DNA of 38,387 nucleotides from Pantoea sp. 1.19 (lineage in GTDB: Bacteria; Pseudomonadota; Gammaproteobacteria; Enterobacterales; Enterobacteriaceae), in the NCBI RefSeq assembly GCF_001922585.1, contig NZ_MRBS01000013.1, positions 1 through 38,387 on the forward strand. The letters are read 5' to 3'. The stretch's first letter is position 1. Each line of letters starts with the position of its first letter. The translations under genes and the position numbers were made by a program. Under the pieces are notes generated by a model. That model was not told where the DNA came from. It searched no databases and saw nothing but the letters and a program-made list of their open reading frames with translations. This document shows positions 17,441 to 27,926 of the stretch, piece by piece.

Positions 17441-19000
17441 CTAGCCGGCGCGCTGGGCCAGAAACGCCTCAAAGCTAAGCGTATCCGCCGCTTCAATCTC
17501 TTTCTGCCGCGCCTGCGAGCGCAGGGCTTCGTCCCGGAACTGCCCGGTGCTCATCACCCGCATCGGTTCCGCTAGCAGCATCTGGCGGTACTCCTCCGCC
17601 AGCATCAGACCGGTACCGCTGATGCCGTCCGCTTTCATCGCCTGCAAAATACGCGCGGAAAAGGTCAGTTCCGGATCGTCAAAGCAGGCGGCCAACCGTT
17701 CGCAGACCGTCTGATAATGATGCTCACCCTGATTGCGATCCAGTACATCGGCAACGCGGGCAAGATCGTGGAACAGCGCCTTACCCACGTCGGCCAGTGG
17801 TTCACGGGCATCGCCGCAGCCGATACCGATTGTCTGTCCGGGCTTGCGTCCTTCCAGAATCACCCGGTTCCAGTTCTGTCGTGCGCAGATCAGTTCATCG
17901 CTGCTCATCTCGGGCGCATCCGCCAGCGCACACCAAATCAGGAACAGGTCGAGAAAACGCACCTGCTGCTCATCAACCCCGACCGGCGAGAACGGGTTGA
18001 TATCCAGAGAGCGCACTTCGATATACTCAATGCCGCCGCGCAGCAGCGCATCCGACGGCGCTTCTCCGTCGCGGGTGACGCGTTTGGGGCGGATCGGCGC
18101 ATACAGCTCATTTTCGATCTGCAGCACATTGGTATTGAGCTGCAAATAGTCCCCGTGCGCATCTTTCAAACCAATGCGGGCAAACTCCTCCGATGGCGTT
18201 TTGATCGCCCGCTTCAGCGCGGTGACGTAGGCGTCCAGCGTATTGAAGGTAATGCCTAAGGTATTCTGCGACTTATTGGTGTAGCCAAGATCGCTCATGC
18301 GCAGCGAGGTGGCATACGGCAGATAGAGCATCCCGTGATGCGTTTCAAACGGCAGCGAGCTGGTTTTACCCTGCAGGAAAGAGCGACAGATCGCCGGGGA
18401 GGCGCCGAACAAAAACGGAATTACCCAGCCAAAGCGGTAATAGTTGCGGATCAGCCGCAAATAGCCGTCCGAAATCTTATCTTTGCCGCCCTCCTCATCG
18501 CTGACGCCGGCCCGCTGCTGCCAGAAGCTCAGCGGCAGAGAGAAATTATAATGCACGCCGGAGATGGTTTGCATCAGGGCGCCGTAGCGGTTTTTCAGCC
18601 CTTCACGGTACAGGGTCTTCATCCGGCCAATATTAGAAGTGCCGTACTGGGCCAGCTCAATCGGGGTATTCTCGCCAATAAAACACGGCATGCTGAACGG
18701 CCACATACGCTCGTCGCTCAGTTCGCGGGCCACCTCACGGTGAATATCGCGCAGCGTGTCGAGCAGCGGAGCAATCTCGCGCTCAACCGGAGTGATAAAC
18801 TCCAGCAGCGTTTCAGCAAAATCGGTGGTTACCCAGCTGTGGGTCAGTGCCGAACCGAGCGCTGCCGGGTGCGGCGTCTGCGCCAGTTTACCGTCAGGCT
18901 CGACGCGCAGCGTTTCACGCTCAATGCCGCGTCCAATGCCGTTCAGCGCATCAGGATGGGCTTCCAGCCACGAAAGCGCCTGAGATACGTCAGGGATCAC
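17441..19000 (-). CDS. gshA: GshA, glutamate-cysteine ligase
   Basis: First and rate-limiting step of glutathione synthesis, joining glutamate to cysteine with ATP. The 519-aa product is typical of the gamma-proteobacterial class. Conserved segments include [39 protein letters not shown] and [18 protein letters not shown] chose the GTG at 19000, because GGAGGT lies 5 nt upstream and the protein then begins with the family's [15 protein letters not shown]. An in-frame ATG at 19039 has no SD and adds 13 unconserved residues. Confidence 0.96.
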   Translation of the reverse strand: MIPDVSQALSWLEAHPDALNGIGRGIERETLRVEPDGKLAQTPHPAALGSALTHSWVTTDFAETLLEFITPVEREIAPLLDTLRDIHREVARELSDERMWPFSMPCFIGENTPIELAQYGTSNIGRMKTLYREGLKNRYGALMQTISGVHYNFSLPLSFWQQRAGVSDEEGGKDKISDGYLRLIRNYYRFGWVIPFLFGASPAICRSFLQGKTSSLPFETHHGMLYLPYATSLRMSDLGYTNKSQNTLGITFNTLDAYVTALKRAIKTPSEEFARIGLKDAHGDYLQLNTNVLQIENELYAPIRPKRVTRDGEAPSDALLRGGIEYIEVRSLDINPFSPVGVDEQQVRFLDLFLIWCALADAPEMSSDELICARQNWNRVILEGRKPGQTIGIGCGDAREPLADVGKALFHDLARVADVLDRNQGEHHYQTVCERLAACFDDPELTFSARILQAMKADGISGTGLMLAEEYRQMLLAEPMRVMSTGQFRDEALRSQARQKEIEAADTLSFEAFLAQRAG

Positions 19001-19069
19001 GTTGACCTCCCGCTGTGTAAGATTTTTATTGTTTAGCATAATGTGTATTGTGCTGCGGCGCTGAAAAAC

Positions 19070-19498
19070 TCAGTGCCACCACGCAACGCCCTGTAAAGTT
19101 GCGGCCGCAACCGCGGCATAACGCGCCGCCTTGCCGATGGCTAAATACGCCAGGCACGGCAGCCATGATAATCGTAACCAGCCGGCGGCAACGCACAGTA
19201 CGTCACCGATCACCGGCACCCAGCTTAGCAGCAGGGCCGGCGCTCCCCAGCGCCGCAGCCAGCGTCGCGCGGTGTGCGCATGACGCCCTGCGGCCCGTTC
19301 CGGTAACAGCCGCCCAATCAGCAGGTTGGTCACCCCTCCCAGCGTGTTACCGAGCGAGGCGATCAGCAGCAGCCTCACCAGCCAGTCCGGGTGGGCCATC
19401 AGCAACCCCGCCAGTACCACCTCTGAGCCGCCGGGCAGCAGCGTCGCACTCAGTAAACTGCTGGCAAACAGGGCGGCCAGCGCGGTCAGCTCACTCAC
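19070..19498 (-). CDS. yqaA: YqaA, DedA/SNARE-associated-like membrane protein
   Basis: Small inner-membrane protein of the VTT/DedA-like superfamily; function unknown. With the GTG start at 19498 it is 142 aa, the same as E. coli YqaA. Conserved features are FASSLLSATLLPGGSEVVL, GNTLGGVTNLLIGR and the C-terminal ATLQGVAWWH. The start overlaps the yqaB stop (GTGA), so the pair is coupled. An upstream extension to 19555 would lie inside yqaB. Confidence 0.88.
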   Translation of the reverse strand: MSELTALAALFASSLLSATLLPGGSEVVLAGLLMAHPDWLVRLLLIASLGNTLGGVTNLLIGRLLPERAAGRHAHTARRWLRRWGAPALLLSWVPVIGDVLCVAAGWLRLSWLPCLAYLAIGKAARYAAVAAATLQGVAWWH

Positions 19499-20082
19499 TG
19501 CCGGCGAACATCTATCGCGGCCATGCCCGCCGCTTTGGCCGCCTGCAGGCCCCACTCCGCGTCCTCAAACACCACGCAGCGCGACGGGTCGACGCCCATC
19601 AGCGCGGCGCAGCGGAGAAAAGTGTCCGGTTCGGGTTTGTGCCGCTGTACATCATCGGCACCGACCACAGCCTTAAAATAGTGCAGCAGATCGCATTGCC
19701 GCAGCAAGGCCTCCGCCATCCCGCGCTCGCTGCCGGTGCCCACCGCCATTGGGCGTCGCCCGTACCACTGTTTGACCACCGCCACCAGCGGCAGCGCCCT
19801 TACCCGCAGCGTCCGGTCACCGCCCTCTAACAGCAGGCGGCGCGTCAGCGCAGTTTTTTCCGCCGCCAGCGCATGAGGATCGAGATCGTCCCGCTGTGCG
19901 CCGCTCAGCAGCATCCCGGCAATACGCCAGGCGGGCGCCCCATTGAGTTCGGCCATGGCGCGGTCATCAACCGCAATCCCATGGGGACGCATGACTTCAC
20001 GCCACGCATAGCGATGCGTGGGCTCGGTATCGAGCAGCGTACCGTCCATATCAAAAATGAGTCCCAGATAGCGGTCGTACAT
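19495..20082 (-). CDS. yqaB: YqaB, HAD-family sugar phosphatase
   Basis: HAD phosphatase; the E. coli protein acts on fructose 1-phosphate and 6-phosphogluconate. The 195-aa product has motif I DMDGT (Asp11 and Asp13), motif II in AVGTGS, motif III around KPEPDTF and motif IV VVFEDAEWG. The start at 20082 (MYDRYLGLIFDMDG) is preceded by GGAGAG. It is first in the yqaB-yqaA unit. It is a few residues longer than E. coli YqaB because of an insertion around residues 92-97. Confidence 0.93.
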   Translation of the reverse strand: MYDRYLGLIFDMDGTLLDTEPTHRYAWREVMRPHGIAVDDRAMAELNGAPAWRIAGMLLSGAQRDDLDPHALAAEKTALTRRLLLEGGDRTLRVRALPLVAVVKQWYGRRPMAVGTGSERGMAEALLRQCDLLHYFKAVVGADDVQRHKPEPDTFLRCAALMGVDPSRCVVFEDAEWGLQAAKAAGMAAIDVRRQ

Positions 20083-20290
20083 GGTCTCTCCGGACGTCAA
20101 CAGCGGGATCCTTACTGTAGCGTAAAGTGGCGCCATTGTCGCCGTCAGCGGTGAACAGCAAATGCCTTGAAATAACAGATGATTTTATGAATCAGAATAG
20201 ACAGATGGAGAGCAGGATAAGGCCCGTGACGCGCTTAAGTTACTGTGAGGCAGTTGAAGAGTGTGTGGCGGCGATAAACCTGAGATGAGA

Positions 20291-20367
20291 TGGTGCATCC
20301 GGGAGGATTCGAACCTCCGACCGCTCGGTTCGTAGCCGAGTACTCTATCCAGCTGAGCTACGGATGC
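20291..20367 (-). tRNA. tRNA-Arg(ACG), copy 4 of the array
   Basis: A 77-nt cloverleaf including encoded CCA. The acceptor GCATCCG pairs with CGGATGC, the anticodon loop CTACGAA gives ACG (wobble A edited to inosine to read CGU, CGC and CGA), and the T arm holds GGTTCGAATCC. It is the promoter-distal copy. No clear terminator is seen in 20083-20290. Confidence 0.97.
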
Positions 20368-20406
20368 ATCGGGGACAACGGTACTGCATACAATACGCTT
20401 TCGCGA

Positions 20407-20483
20407 TGGTGCATCCGGGAGGATTCGAACCTCCGACCGCTCGGTTCGTAGCCGAGTACTCTATCCAGCTGAGCTACGGATGC
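20407..20483 (-). tRNA. tRNA-Arg(ACG), copy 3 of the array
   Basis: Identical in sequence to the other three copies, with encoded CCA. It is separated from copy 4 by 39 bp and from copy 2 by 48 bp. Confidence 0.97.
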
Positions 20484-20531
20484 ATCGGAAAAAACGGTGG
20501 GAACTGTGACGACCTGAAATACAAAGAGGCA

Positions 20532-20608
20532 TGGTGCATCCGGGAGGATTCGAACCTCCGACCGCTCGGTTCGTAGCCGAGTACTCTATCCAGCTGAGCT
20601 ACGGATGC
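20532..20608 (-). tRNA. tRNA-Arg(ACG), copy 2 of the array
   Basis: Identical in sequence to the other three copies, with encoded CCA. It is separated from copy 1 by the longest spacer, 98 bp. Confidence 0.97.
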
Positions 20609-20706
20609 ATCGGTAAATCTTGTATACTGCAGGGTGCTAACAACTCACCATGATGAAGAGAACAACTCCAACATCGTTACGCCGCGCAATCCCTTTTCCG
20701 CAAAAA

Positions 20707-20783
20707 TGGTGCATCCGGGAGGATTCGAACCTCCGACCGCTCGGTTCGTAGCCGAGTACTCTATCCAGCTGAGCTACGGATGC
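20707..20783 (-). tRNA. tRNA-Arg(ACG), copy 1 of the array
   Basis: The promoter-proximal tRNA-Arg, 9 bp after tRNA-Ser, identical to the other copies. The set corresponds in position and content to argQ/Z/Y/V of E. coli; I do not assign individual letters. Confidence 0.97.
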
Positions 20784-20792
20784 ATCGGAAAA

Positions 20793-20885
20793 TGGCGGTG
20801 AGGCGGGGATTCGAACCCCGGATGCAGCTTTTGACCGCATACTCCCTTAGCAGGGGAGCGCCTTCAGCCTCTCGGCCACCTCACC
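20793..20885 (-). tRNA. serV: tRNA-Ser(GCU)
   Basis: A 93-nt class II tRNA with a long variable arm and encoded GCCA end. The anticodon loop CTGCTAA gives GCU, reading AGU and AGC. It is first in the tRNA transcript, as serV is in E. coli. Confidence 0.97.
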
Positions 20886-20949
20886 TTACGCGTTCTTGTG
20901 AACTGCGCCGCTGAACGTTGTATCTGCTCATCGGCACTGCGTGGCGCAC

Positions 20950-20985
20950 ATATTACTTTCCCGGTCTTATAAGTCAAACAATTTT
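20950..20985 (-). promoter_or_regulatory. Stable-RNA promoter of the tRNA operon
   Basis: On the minus strand TTGACT (20972-20977) and TAATAT (20950-20955) are 16 bp apart with a GTGCGCC discriminator and an upstream A/T tract (AAAAATTGT). The -35, spacer length and -10 are the same as in rrn P2 at the left of this window, which suggests growth-rate control of the whole five-tRNA transcript. Confidence 0.8.
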
Positions 20986-21116
20986 TCCCGCTGCGCGCCT
21001 GATTGCACAAAAGCCACGCAATCCGGGCGATTAACCAACAAAAAGAGTGAAATATCAACATGCAACTCAGGAATAGTGCGCAGAAACGGGAAGAGCAGAC
21101 GAAGAAGAAAATGACA

Positions 21117-21151
21117 AAAGGGTAGCGCCTCGCTGTGCAGAGCGAGGCGCT
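21117..21151 (-). terminator. csrA terminator
   Basis: A perfect 11-bp stem (AGCGCCTCGCT/AGCGAGGCGCT, 21124-21134 with 21141-21151) and 6-nt loop is followed on the minus strand by ACCCTTTTG. It ends 11 nt after the csrA stop. Confidence 0.8.
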
Positions 21152-21162
21152 GAATTCGAAGA

Positions 21163-21351
21163 TCAGTAGTTTGGCGTCTGCGGCGTCTTCTCAGCCTGAA
21201 TACGCTGGTAAATTTCTTCGCGATGGACCGACACTTCTTTGGGGGCGTTCACTCCGATACGCACCTGATTACCCTTTACGCCCAGTACCGTTACCGTCAC
21301 CTCATCGCCAATCATGAGGGTCTCACCAACTCGACGAGTTAGAATAAGCAT
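21163..21351 (-). CDS. csrA: CsrA, carbon storage regulator
   Basis: RNA-binding dimer that represses translation at GGA motifs near start codons and controls glycogen, biofilm and motility; sequestered by CsrB/CsrC-type sRNAs. At 62 aa it is one longer than in E. coli. The RNA-contact residues Leu4 and Arg44 are present in [10 protein letters not shown] and [21 protein letters not shown] lies 6 nt upstream. The adjacent adhesin locus on the right is the kind of biofilm function CsrA often controls, but no link is shown here. Confidence 0.98.
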   Translation of the reverse strand: MLILTRRVGETLMIGDEVTVTVLGVKGNQVRIGVNAPKEVSVHREEIYQRIQAEKTPQTPNY

Positions 21352-21470
21352 TCTTTGCTCCTTGAAAGATTAAAAGAGTCGGGGGAGGTCTCTGTCCCCG
21401 GCGTTCTCCATCATACATCGCTAAACGTAGACTATGACAATTCACGCGTCACACCAATACATTCTGCTAA
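21352..21470 (-). promoter_or_regulatory. csrA leader with GGA motifs
   Basis: The minus-strand leader contains GGA in three places: in the SD (AAGGAG, 21358-21363), in a GGGGA...TCCCC stem (about 21383-21400) and in GATGGAG (about 21408-21414). GGA in or near an SD is the CsrA target pattern, and E. coli CsrA binds its own leader, so autoregulation is likely. A -10-like TATGAT lies near 21415-21420 with TTGTCA 19 bp upstream, a weak promoter candidate. Confidence 0.5.
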
Positions 21471-21587
21471 TAGTGAGTCTAGCCGAAAACCGTTACATCA
21501 ACCCGACTTTATGATGACAGGCTGCGCATCGCACAGTTCGCCAGCAGCACGTCTGCCGGCGTCCGGTGCGAAGCGTTTATGCTCTCG

Positions 21588-24215
21588 TTACAGTTTGCTG
21601 CTAACCCAGGATTCAACCCCGGCCAGCGCGGCTTTCAGCGCGGCGACGTCGGTACCGCCCGCCTGCGCCATATCGGGGCGACCACCCCCTTTGCCCCCGA
21701 CCTGCTGAGCCAACGCGCCAATCAGCTCGCCTGCCTTCACTTTGTCGGTGAGATCTTTAGTCACGCCCGCGATCAGGGAAACTTTTCCTTCCGCGGCCGT
21801 TGCCAGCACAATAATCGCCGAACCGAGCTGATTCTTCAGATCGTCGACCATCGTACGCAGCATTTTCGGCTCCACATTGTTCAGTTCGCTCACCAGCAGC
21901 CGCGCGCCCTTCACGTCAATCGCCCGACTGGCGAGCGAGGCGCTTTGCTGCGCCGCCTGCTGATCTTTCAGCTGCTGCAGCTCACGCTCCAGCTGGCGTG
22001 TCTGTTCGACAACGGCGCGAACCTTTTCGTTCAGATTGCTGCTGTTGGCTTTCAGCAGCTGAGTAATCGCCTGCAGCTGATCGCTCTGCTGATGCATGGC
22101 GGTAATTGCCGCCTCGCCGGTTACCGCTTCAATGCGGCGAACGCCGGCCGCGGTCCCGGACTCCGCGACAATGCGGAACAGGCCAATATCCCCGGTGCGG
22201 CTGGCGTGGGTACCGCCGCACAGCTCGGTGGAAAAATCGCCCATGGTCAGCACGCGCACGCGGGCGTCGTACTTCTCGCCAAACAGCGCCATCGCCCCTT
22301 TGGCTTTGGCGACTTCGATATCCATCACCTCGGTCTCTACCGCGAGATTACGGCGGATTTGGGCGTTGACGATGTCCTCAACCTGACGCACTTCGTCCGG
22401 CTTCATCGCTTCGGCGTGCGAGAAATCAAAGCGCAGATACTGGTCATTCACCAGCGATCCTTTCTGCGCCACATGCTCACCGAGCACCTGACGCAGAGCG
22501 GCGTGCAGCAGGTGAGTGGCCGAGTGGTTACGGCGAATACGCGCGCGACGATGTTCATCCACACGGGCTTCCAGACGATCGCCCAGCGCGATCTGTCCCT
22601 CACTCAGGCGACCGCTGTGACCAATGGCCTGACCATATTTCTGGGTATCGCTGACGCTAAAGATGGCGCCGTGCCCCAGCAGCTGGCCGGTATCCCCGAC
22701 CTGACCGCCCGATTCACCGTAGAACGGCGTCTCGTCCAGCACAATCACGCCCTCTTCGCCGGCGCGAATCACCCCGGCGGCTTCGCCGTTCACGTACAGG
22801 GCGGTGACGGTAGCGTGCAGGTCCAGCGATTCATACCCTTTAAACTGCGACGCGGCGTCGGTCTGAATCACCGTGCTGTAATCAGCGCCGAAGCCGCTGG
22901 CCTGGCGTGCGCGCTGGCGCTGCTGCTCCATCGCACGCTCAAAGCCGGCTTCATCGATTTTCAGCTGGCGCTCGCGGCAAACATCGGCGGTCAAATCTGC
23001 CGGGAAACCGAAGGTGTCATACAGGCGGAAAACGGTCTCACCGTCCAGCGTATCGCCCTGCAGGTTTGCCAGCTCGTCATCCAGCAGCGCCAGACCGCGC
23101 TCGAGGGTCTTGGCAAACTGCTCCTCTTCGGTTTTCAGTACCTGCTCGACCTGCGCCTGTTGGCGCTTCAGATCCTCACCGGCATCGCCCATCACGGCGA
23201 TCAGCGGCGCCACCAGCTTGTGGAAGAAGCTGCCTTTTGCGCCCAGCATATTGCCGTGGCGCACCGCGCGACGAATGATGCGACGCAGCACGTAGCCACG
23301 ATTCTCATTGGACGGAATCACCCCGTCGGCGATCAGAAACGCACAGGAGCGAATGTGGTCGGCAATCACGCGCAGCGACTTGTTGCTCATGTCGCGGGTG
23401 CCGGTCACTTCCGCGACCGCTTTGATCAGCGTTTGGAACAGATCGATATCATAGTTAGAGTTCACGTGCTGCAGCACCGCCGATATGCGCTCCAGCCCCA
23501 TGCCGGTATCCACCGACGGCTTCGGCAGCGGCAGCATGGTTCCGTCAGGCTGACGGTTAAACTGCATAAAGACGATATTCCAAATCTCAATATAGCGATC
23601 GCCATCTTCGTCCGGGCTGCCCGGCGGGCCTCCCCAAATATGGTCGCCGTGATCGTAGAAAATTTCACTGCACGGGCCGCACGGGCCGGTGTCGCCCATC
23701 TGCCAGAAGTTATCTGAGGCGTAAGGCGCCCCCTTGTTATCGCCGATGCGGATAATGCGCTCGCGCGGCACGCCAATGGTGTTTTCCCAGATATCGAACG
23801 CTTCGTCATCGGTCTCATACACGGTGACCCACAGGCGCTCTTTTGGCAGGGCAAACCACTGCTCCCCGGTCAGCAGCTCCCAGGCAAAGGCAATGGCATC
23901 GTGCTTGAAATAGTCGCCGAAGCTGAAGTTGCCCAGCATTTCAAAGAAGGTGTGGTGACGCGCGGTGTAACCGACGTTTTCCAGATCGTTATGCTTACCG
24001 CCGGCGCGCACGCAGCGCTGCGAGGTGGTCGCCCGGGTATAGCTGCGCTTGTCCTGCCCCAGAAACACATCTTTAAACTGGTTCATTCCGGCGTTGGTAA
24101 ACAGCAGCGTCGGGTCGTTGTGCGGCACCAGGGAGCTACTGGCTACAACCTGGTGGCCCTTACTGTGGAAAAAGTCGAGAAACGTCTGGCGGATCTCAGC
24201 AGTGCTCTTGCTCAT
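21588..24215 (-). CDS. alaS: AlaS, alanyl-tRNA synthetase
   Basis: Charges tRNA-Ala and edits mischarged Ser and Gly. The 875-aa protein (E. coli 876) has a class II catalytic core from the N-terminus ([13 protein letters not shown], motif 2 around [16 protein letters not shown]). An editing domain follows with the metal-site motifs HSATH (about residue 565) and CGGTH (about 665), then a C-terminal coiled-coil and C-Ala domain with [17 protein letters not shown]. It lies between csrA and recX, as in E. coli. Confidence 0.98.
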   Translation of the reverse strand: MSKSTAEIRQTFLDFFHSKGHQVVASSSLVPHNDPTLLFTNAGMNQFKDVFLGQDKRSYTRATTSQRCVRAGGKHNDLENVGYTARHHTFFEMLGNFSFGDYFKHDAIAFAWELLTGEQWFALPKERLWVTVYETDDEAFDIWENTIGVPRERIIRIGDNKGAPYASDNFWQMGDTGPCGPCSEIFYDHGDHIWGGPPGSPDEDGDRYIEIWNIVFMQFNRQPDGTMLPLPKPSVDTGMGLERISAVLQHVNSNYDIDLFQTLIKAVAEVTGTRDMSNKSLRVIADHIRSCAFLIADGVIPSNENRGYVLRRIIRRAVRHGNMLGAKGSFFHKLVAPLIAVMGDAGEDLKRQQAQVEQVLKTEEEQFAKTLERGLALLDDELANLQGDTLDGETVFRLYDTFGFPADLTADVCRERQLKIDEAGFERAMEQQRQRARQASGFGADYSTVIQTDAASQFKGYESLDLHATVTALYVNGEAAGVIRAGEEGVIVLDETPFYGESGGQVGDTGQLLGHGAIFSVSDTQKYGQAIGHSGRLSEGQIALGDRLEARVDEHRRARIRRNHSATHLLHAALRQVLGEHVAQKGSLVNDQYLRFDFSHAEAMKPDEVRQVEDIVNAQIRRNLAVETEVMDIEVAKAKGAMALFGEKYDARVRVLTMGDFSTELCGGTHASRTGDIGLFRIVAESGTAAGVRRIEAVTGEAAITAMHQQSDQLQAITQLLKANSSNLNEKVRAVVEQTRQLERELQQLKDQQAAQQSASLASRAIDVKGARLLVSELNNVEPKMLRTMVDDLKNQLGSAIIVLATAAEGKVSLIAGVTKDLTDKVKAGELIGALAQQVGGKGGGRPDMAQAGGTDVAALKAALAGVESWVSSKL

Positions 24216-24256
24216 ATGTATCCTGAATCACGCTTGAAGAGGGTTTACCGGCCGTT

Positions 24257-24335
24257 GGCTGCGCCTGCCCGTCGGAGCGCGCAGCCTGGCGGTAAAAAGT
24301 GGGAATAAGATAAATTTTCTTCGGAGGGAAGTAAA
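24257..24335 (-). promoter_or_regulatory. alaS promoter and leader hairpin
   Basis: On the minus strand TTTACT (24330-24335) and TATCTT (24307-24312) are 17 bp apart. About 14 nt after the predicted start a perfect 8-bp stem GGCTGCGC/GCGCAGCC (24279-24286 with 24257-24264) encloses a 14-nt loop. E. coli AlaS is reported to repress its own gene by binding DNA palindromes near the promoter, and this hairpin could be such an element or an RNA structure. The role is inferred. Confidence 0.5.
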
Positions 24336-24347
24336 ACACCTGGCGGG

Positions 24348-24866
24348 TCAATCTGCAAAATTTCTGTAAATCTCGCGGATATCTTCGTTCAGAAAGCCTT
24401 TGCTGAGCAGAAAGCGCTGAATTTTCGCTTTTTCCGGCCAGCTGGTCGGCAGCGGGAAGCCAAACTTCTTCTCTGCGGCGGCCGCGGTACAGGCCTGCCA
24501 GTCAATCCCGCACTCCGCCATCGCCGCGTCGGCGAGATTGCGATCCACACCACGCTGTGACAGCTCCATGCGGATACGCTGCGGGCCGAAACCTTTGCGG
24601 CTGCGGCTGGCAATAAAACGTTCGGTAAAGCGCGTATCATCCTGCCAGCCCTGCTGCTGACACCAGCGGATCACCCGCTCCAGCGTTTCTTCATCGATCG
24701 CCGGTTCCCCGTTGTCCCCCGCGGCGTCACGGCGCGCGGCGCGTTCGCTGGACTGCAGCAGCTTACGCCGCAGTTCGGCTTCGCTGTGGTCCCGCAGGGC
24801 AAGAATGCGGGTGGCTTTATCAAGCTGACGGGAGAAACGTGTGCGTGCATCAGGGGAGTCGGTCAT
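24348..24866 (-). CDS. recX: RecX, RecA inhibitor
   Basis: Binds RecA filaments and blocks their extension. The 172-aa product is slightly longer than E. coli RecX (166). Family segments are ALRDHSEAELRRKL, RFIASRSRKGFGPQRIRMEL and KIQRFLLSKGFLNEDI. The ATG at 24866 is preferred; an in-frame GTG at 24884 sits directly on the T-run of the recA terminator and has no SD. Expression probably depends on read-through from recA. Confidence 0.93.
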   Translation of the reverse strand: MTDSPDARTRFSRQLDKATRILALRDHSEAELRRKLLQSSERAARRDAAGDNGEPAIDEETLERVIRWCQQQGWQDDTRFTERFIASRSRKGFGPQRIRMELSQRGVDRNLADAAMAECGIDWQACTAAAAEKKFGFPLPTSWPEKAKIQRFLLSKGFLNEDIREIYRNFAD

Positions 24867-24884
24867 CGGCGGGGCCTTTACCAC

Positions 24885-24911
24885 AAAAAAGCGCGGGAGG
24901 GATTCCCGCGC
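24885..24911 (-). terminator. recA terminator
   Basis: The 8-bp stem GCGCGGGA/TCCCGCGC with a 5-nt loop and six T's on the minus strand lies between recA and recX. As in E. coli, partial read-through would make a minor recA-recX transcript. Confidence 0.85.
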
Positions 24912-24922
24912 CTGATACGGTA

Positions 24923-26069
<1,147 letters not shown>

Positions 26070-26073
<4 letters not shown>

Positions 26074-26570
26074 GTGGATTTTTTGAGAAAGTGATCGACC
26101 AGGCTCTGCAGCGCAAACGCAGTAGCCTGGCGACGCACGGCCTCCCGATCGCCGGAAAAATGCTGGCACAGCGCCAGGGTCGCGCCTGCACGGTGGGCAA
26201 AGGCAAACCAGACGGTGCCCACCGGCTTATCCGCGCTGCCGCCGTCGGGCCCGGCAATGCCGCTCACCGACACCGCATAGTCAGCGTCGGCCGCGTCGCG
26301 GGCGCCCTGCGCCATCTCTCTGACCACCGCTTCGCTGACCGCCCCGTGCTGCGCCAGCGTGGCGGGCTGAACACCGACCATCGCCGACTTTGCCGCATTG
26401 CTGTAGGTCACAAAGCCGCGCTGGAACCACGCCGAACTGCCCGCCACGTCGGTCACTATTTTGGCGATCCAGCCGCCGGTGCAGGATTCCGCCGTGGTGA
26501 GCGTCGCCCCCGCGGCCCGCAGCGCCGCGCCGGTTTGCTCGCTGAGCGCCAGCAGTTGCCTGTCGTCCAT
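26070..26570 (-). CDS. pncC: PncC, nicotinamide-nucleotide amidohydrolase
   Basis: CinA C-terminal-type NMN deamidase that recycles NMN to NaMN in the pyridine nucleotide cycle. The 166-aa product has TTAESCTGG with the nucleophilic serine, GFVTYSN and SGIAGPDGG. I chose the ATG at 26570, preceded by AGGAGA; longer readings to 26663 carry no family sequence. It lies between mltB and recA, 121 nt after mltB. Confidence 0.95.
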
Positions 26571-26691
26571 CTCTCTCTCCTTGTCATACGGTGTTGCGAT
26601 CAGCATACGCCCACTGGCCGCGCCGGTCAGCGCCCGCACAGCGCTTTGCGACGGCGCTTCCACGCGATCGCCAGGCCTGCGGCGGCGCCAC

Positions 26692-27789
26692 TCAGTTAAT
26701 CAGAACATCCCCCTGCCGCGCGCGCGCCACCGCCTCACCCAGCTGCCACACCGCCATGGCGTAATGCGTACTGTGGTTGTAGCGGGTAATCGCATAGAAG
26801 TTAGGCAGGCCGTACCAGTATTGATAGTCGGTACCCACGTCCAGCCGCAGCAGGCTGACCTGCTGCTCATCCAGCAGCGGCTGCTGTGGACGCAGGCCAG
26901 CGGCGTTCAGCTGTGCAGCGGTATAGCGGGTTTTAAAGCCGTTCTCCAGCCGCGGAGCCTGGCCCTGCGCCGGCACCGCCACCGGCTGTCCAGGCTGCCA
27001 GCCGTGCTGCTGGAAGTAGTGCGCCACGCTGCCAATGGCATCTTCCGGATCCCACAGATTGATGTGTCCGTCGCCGTTAAAATCCACCGCGAAAGACTTA
27101 AACGATGAAGGCATAAACTGGCCATAGCCCATCGCACCGGCAAACGATCCGCGAAGCGCCAGCGGATCATCCTGTTCGCTGCGCGCCATCAGCAGGAAGG
27201 TTTCCAGCTCGCCGGAAAAATAGTCGGCGCGGCGCGGATAAGCAAATGACAGGGTGGCCAGCGCATCAATAATGCGGGTTTTTCCCATCACCCTGCCCCA
27301 GCGCGTTTCCACGCCGATAATGCCAACAATGATTTCCGGGGGCACGCCATAGGTTTGCGATGCACGCTGCAGGGTCGTCTGGTATTGATTCCAGAACGCC
27401 ACGCCGTTCTGCACATTGTCCGGGGTAATAAACTTATCGCGATAGCGCAGCCAGGCCCCGTTTGGCCCGCTGGGCGCGGCGGTGGTCGGCGCCTGGCGAT
27501 CCATCAGTCGCAGCACATAATCCAGCCGTTTTGCCTGAGCCAAAATGTCATGCAGCTGCTGACGATCAAAACCGTGCTTTTGCACCATGTTATCAATGAA
27601 CTGGGCCGCCTGTGGGTTATCGGCAAAATCGCCCCACAGCGGGCGTACCGCGTGTTCCGGCGTCAGGGGAAAACCGCCCGGCGGCGGCGGGACCGCCGCC
27701 GCGGATGCGGAAGAGTGAGCCGGTTTTGGCTCACTGCTGCAGGCAGCGAGCAGCAGGATTGCAGGAAAAACAGCAGCCAGATAGCGCAT
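26692..27789 (-). CDS. mltB: MltB, membrane-bound lytic transglycosylase B
   Basis: Outer-membrane lipoprotein that cleaves the MurNAc-GlcNAc bond of peptidoglycan, leaving 1,6-anhydro ends. With the start at 27789 it has 365 aa. The signal peptide ends at LLAAC (Cys17), and the catalytic glutamate is Glu161 in GVETRWGRVMG. Other family motifs are GAMGYGQFMPSS, GDGHINLWDPEDAIGSVA and YNHSTHYAMAVWQLG. An ATG 12 nt further upstream (27801) is possible, but the inner one has GGGAT at SD distance. Confidence 0.95.
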   Translation of the reverse strand: MRYLAAVFPAILLLAACSSEPKPAHSSASAAAVPPPPGGFPLTPEHAVRPLWGDFADNPQAAQFIDNMVQKHGFDRQQLHDILAQAKRLDYVLRLMDRQAPTTAAPSGPNGAWLRYRDKFITPDNVQNGVAFWNQYQTTLQRASQTYGVPPEIIVGIIGVETRWGRVMGKTRIIDALATLSFAYPRRADYFSGELETFLLMARSEQDDPLALRGSFAGAMGYGQFMPSSFKSFAVDFNGDGHINLWDPEDAIGSVAHYFQQHGWQPGQPVAVPAQGQAPRLENGFKTRYTAAQLNAAGLRPQQPLLDEQQVSLLRLDVGTDYQYWYGLPNFYAITRYNHSTHYAMAVWQLGEAVARARQGDVLIN

Positions 27790-27828
27790 CAGACATCCCA
27801 TAAGCGAAAAAGACCAAAAACATGGTAA

Positions 27829-27856
27829 AGCATAGGGGGGAGGGAAAAAACAGCAA
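27829..27856 (-). promoter_or_regulatory. Promoter of mltB
   Basis: On the minus strand TTGCTG (27851-27856) and TATGCT (27829-27834) are 16 bp apart; transcription would start about 33 nt before the mltB start codon. The spacer is a pyrimidine tract. Confidence 0.55.
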
Positions 27857-27926
27857 CGGGGCGGGAAAAAGAAATTTTTATGGTGGCGCGAGCGGGAGCG
27901 GGCGACGCCGCGCTCCCGGCGATTGA

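Noticed and set aside
20291-20783. tRNA array as an integration (att) site of a mobile element
   Set aside because: All four tRNA copies are complete. I see no integrase gene, no partial tRNA fragment elsewhere in the window and no foreign-looking DNA beside them.
21579-23717. A 712-codon open frame on the plus strand opposite alaS
   Set aside because: It lies wholly antisense to a clear alaS gene, has low-complexity H/Q/R-rich composition typical of a reverse-strand shadow, no SD and no recognisable domain.
24867-24884. An upstream GTG start for recX
   Set aside because: The GTG abuts the recA terminator T-run, has no SD, and the family N-terminus begins at the ATG at 24866.
27892-27918. 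GC hairpin after yjdM as a terminator
   Set aside because: The stem GGGAGCG/CGCTCCC exists but is not followed by a T-run on the minus strand, so I do not call it.
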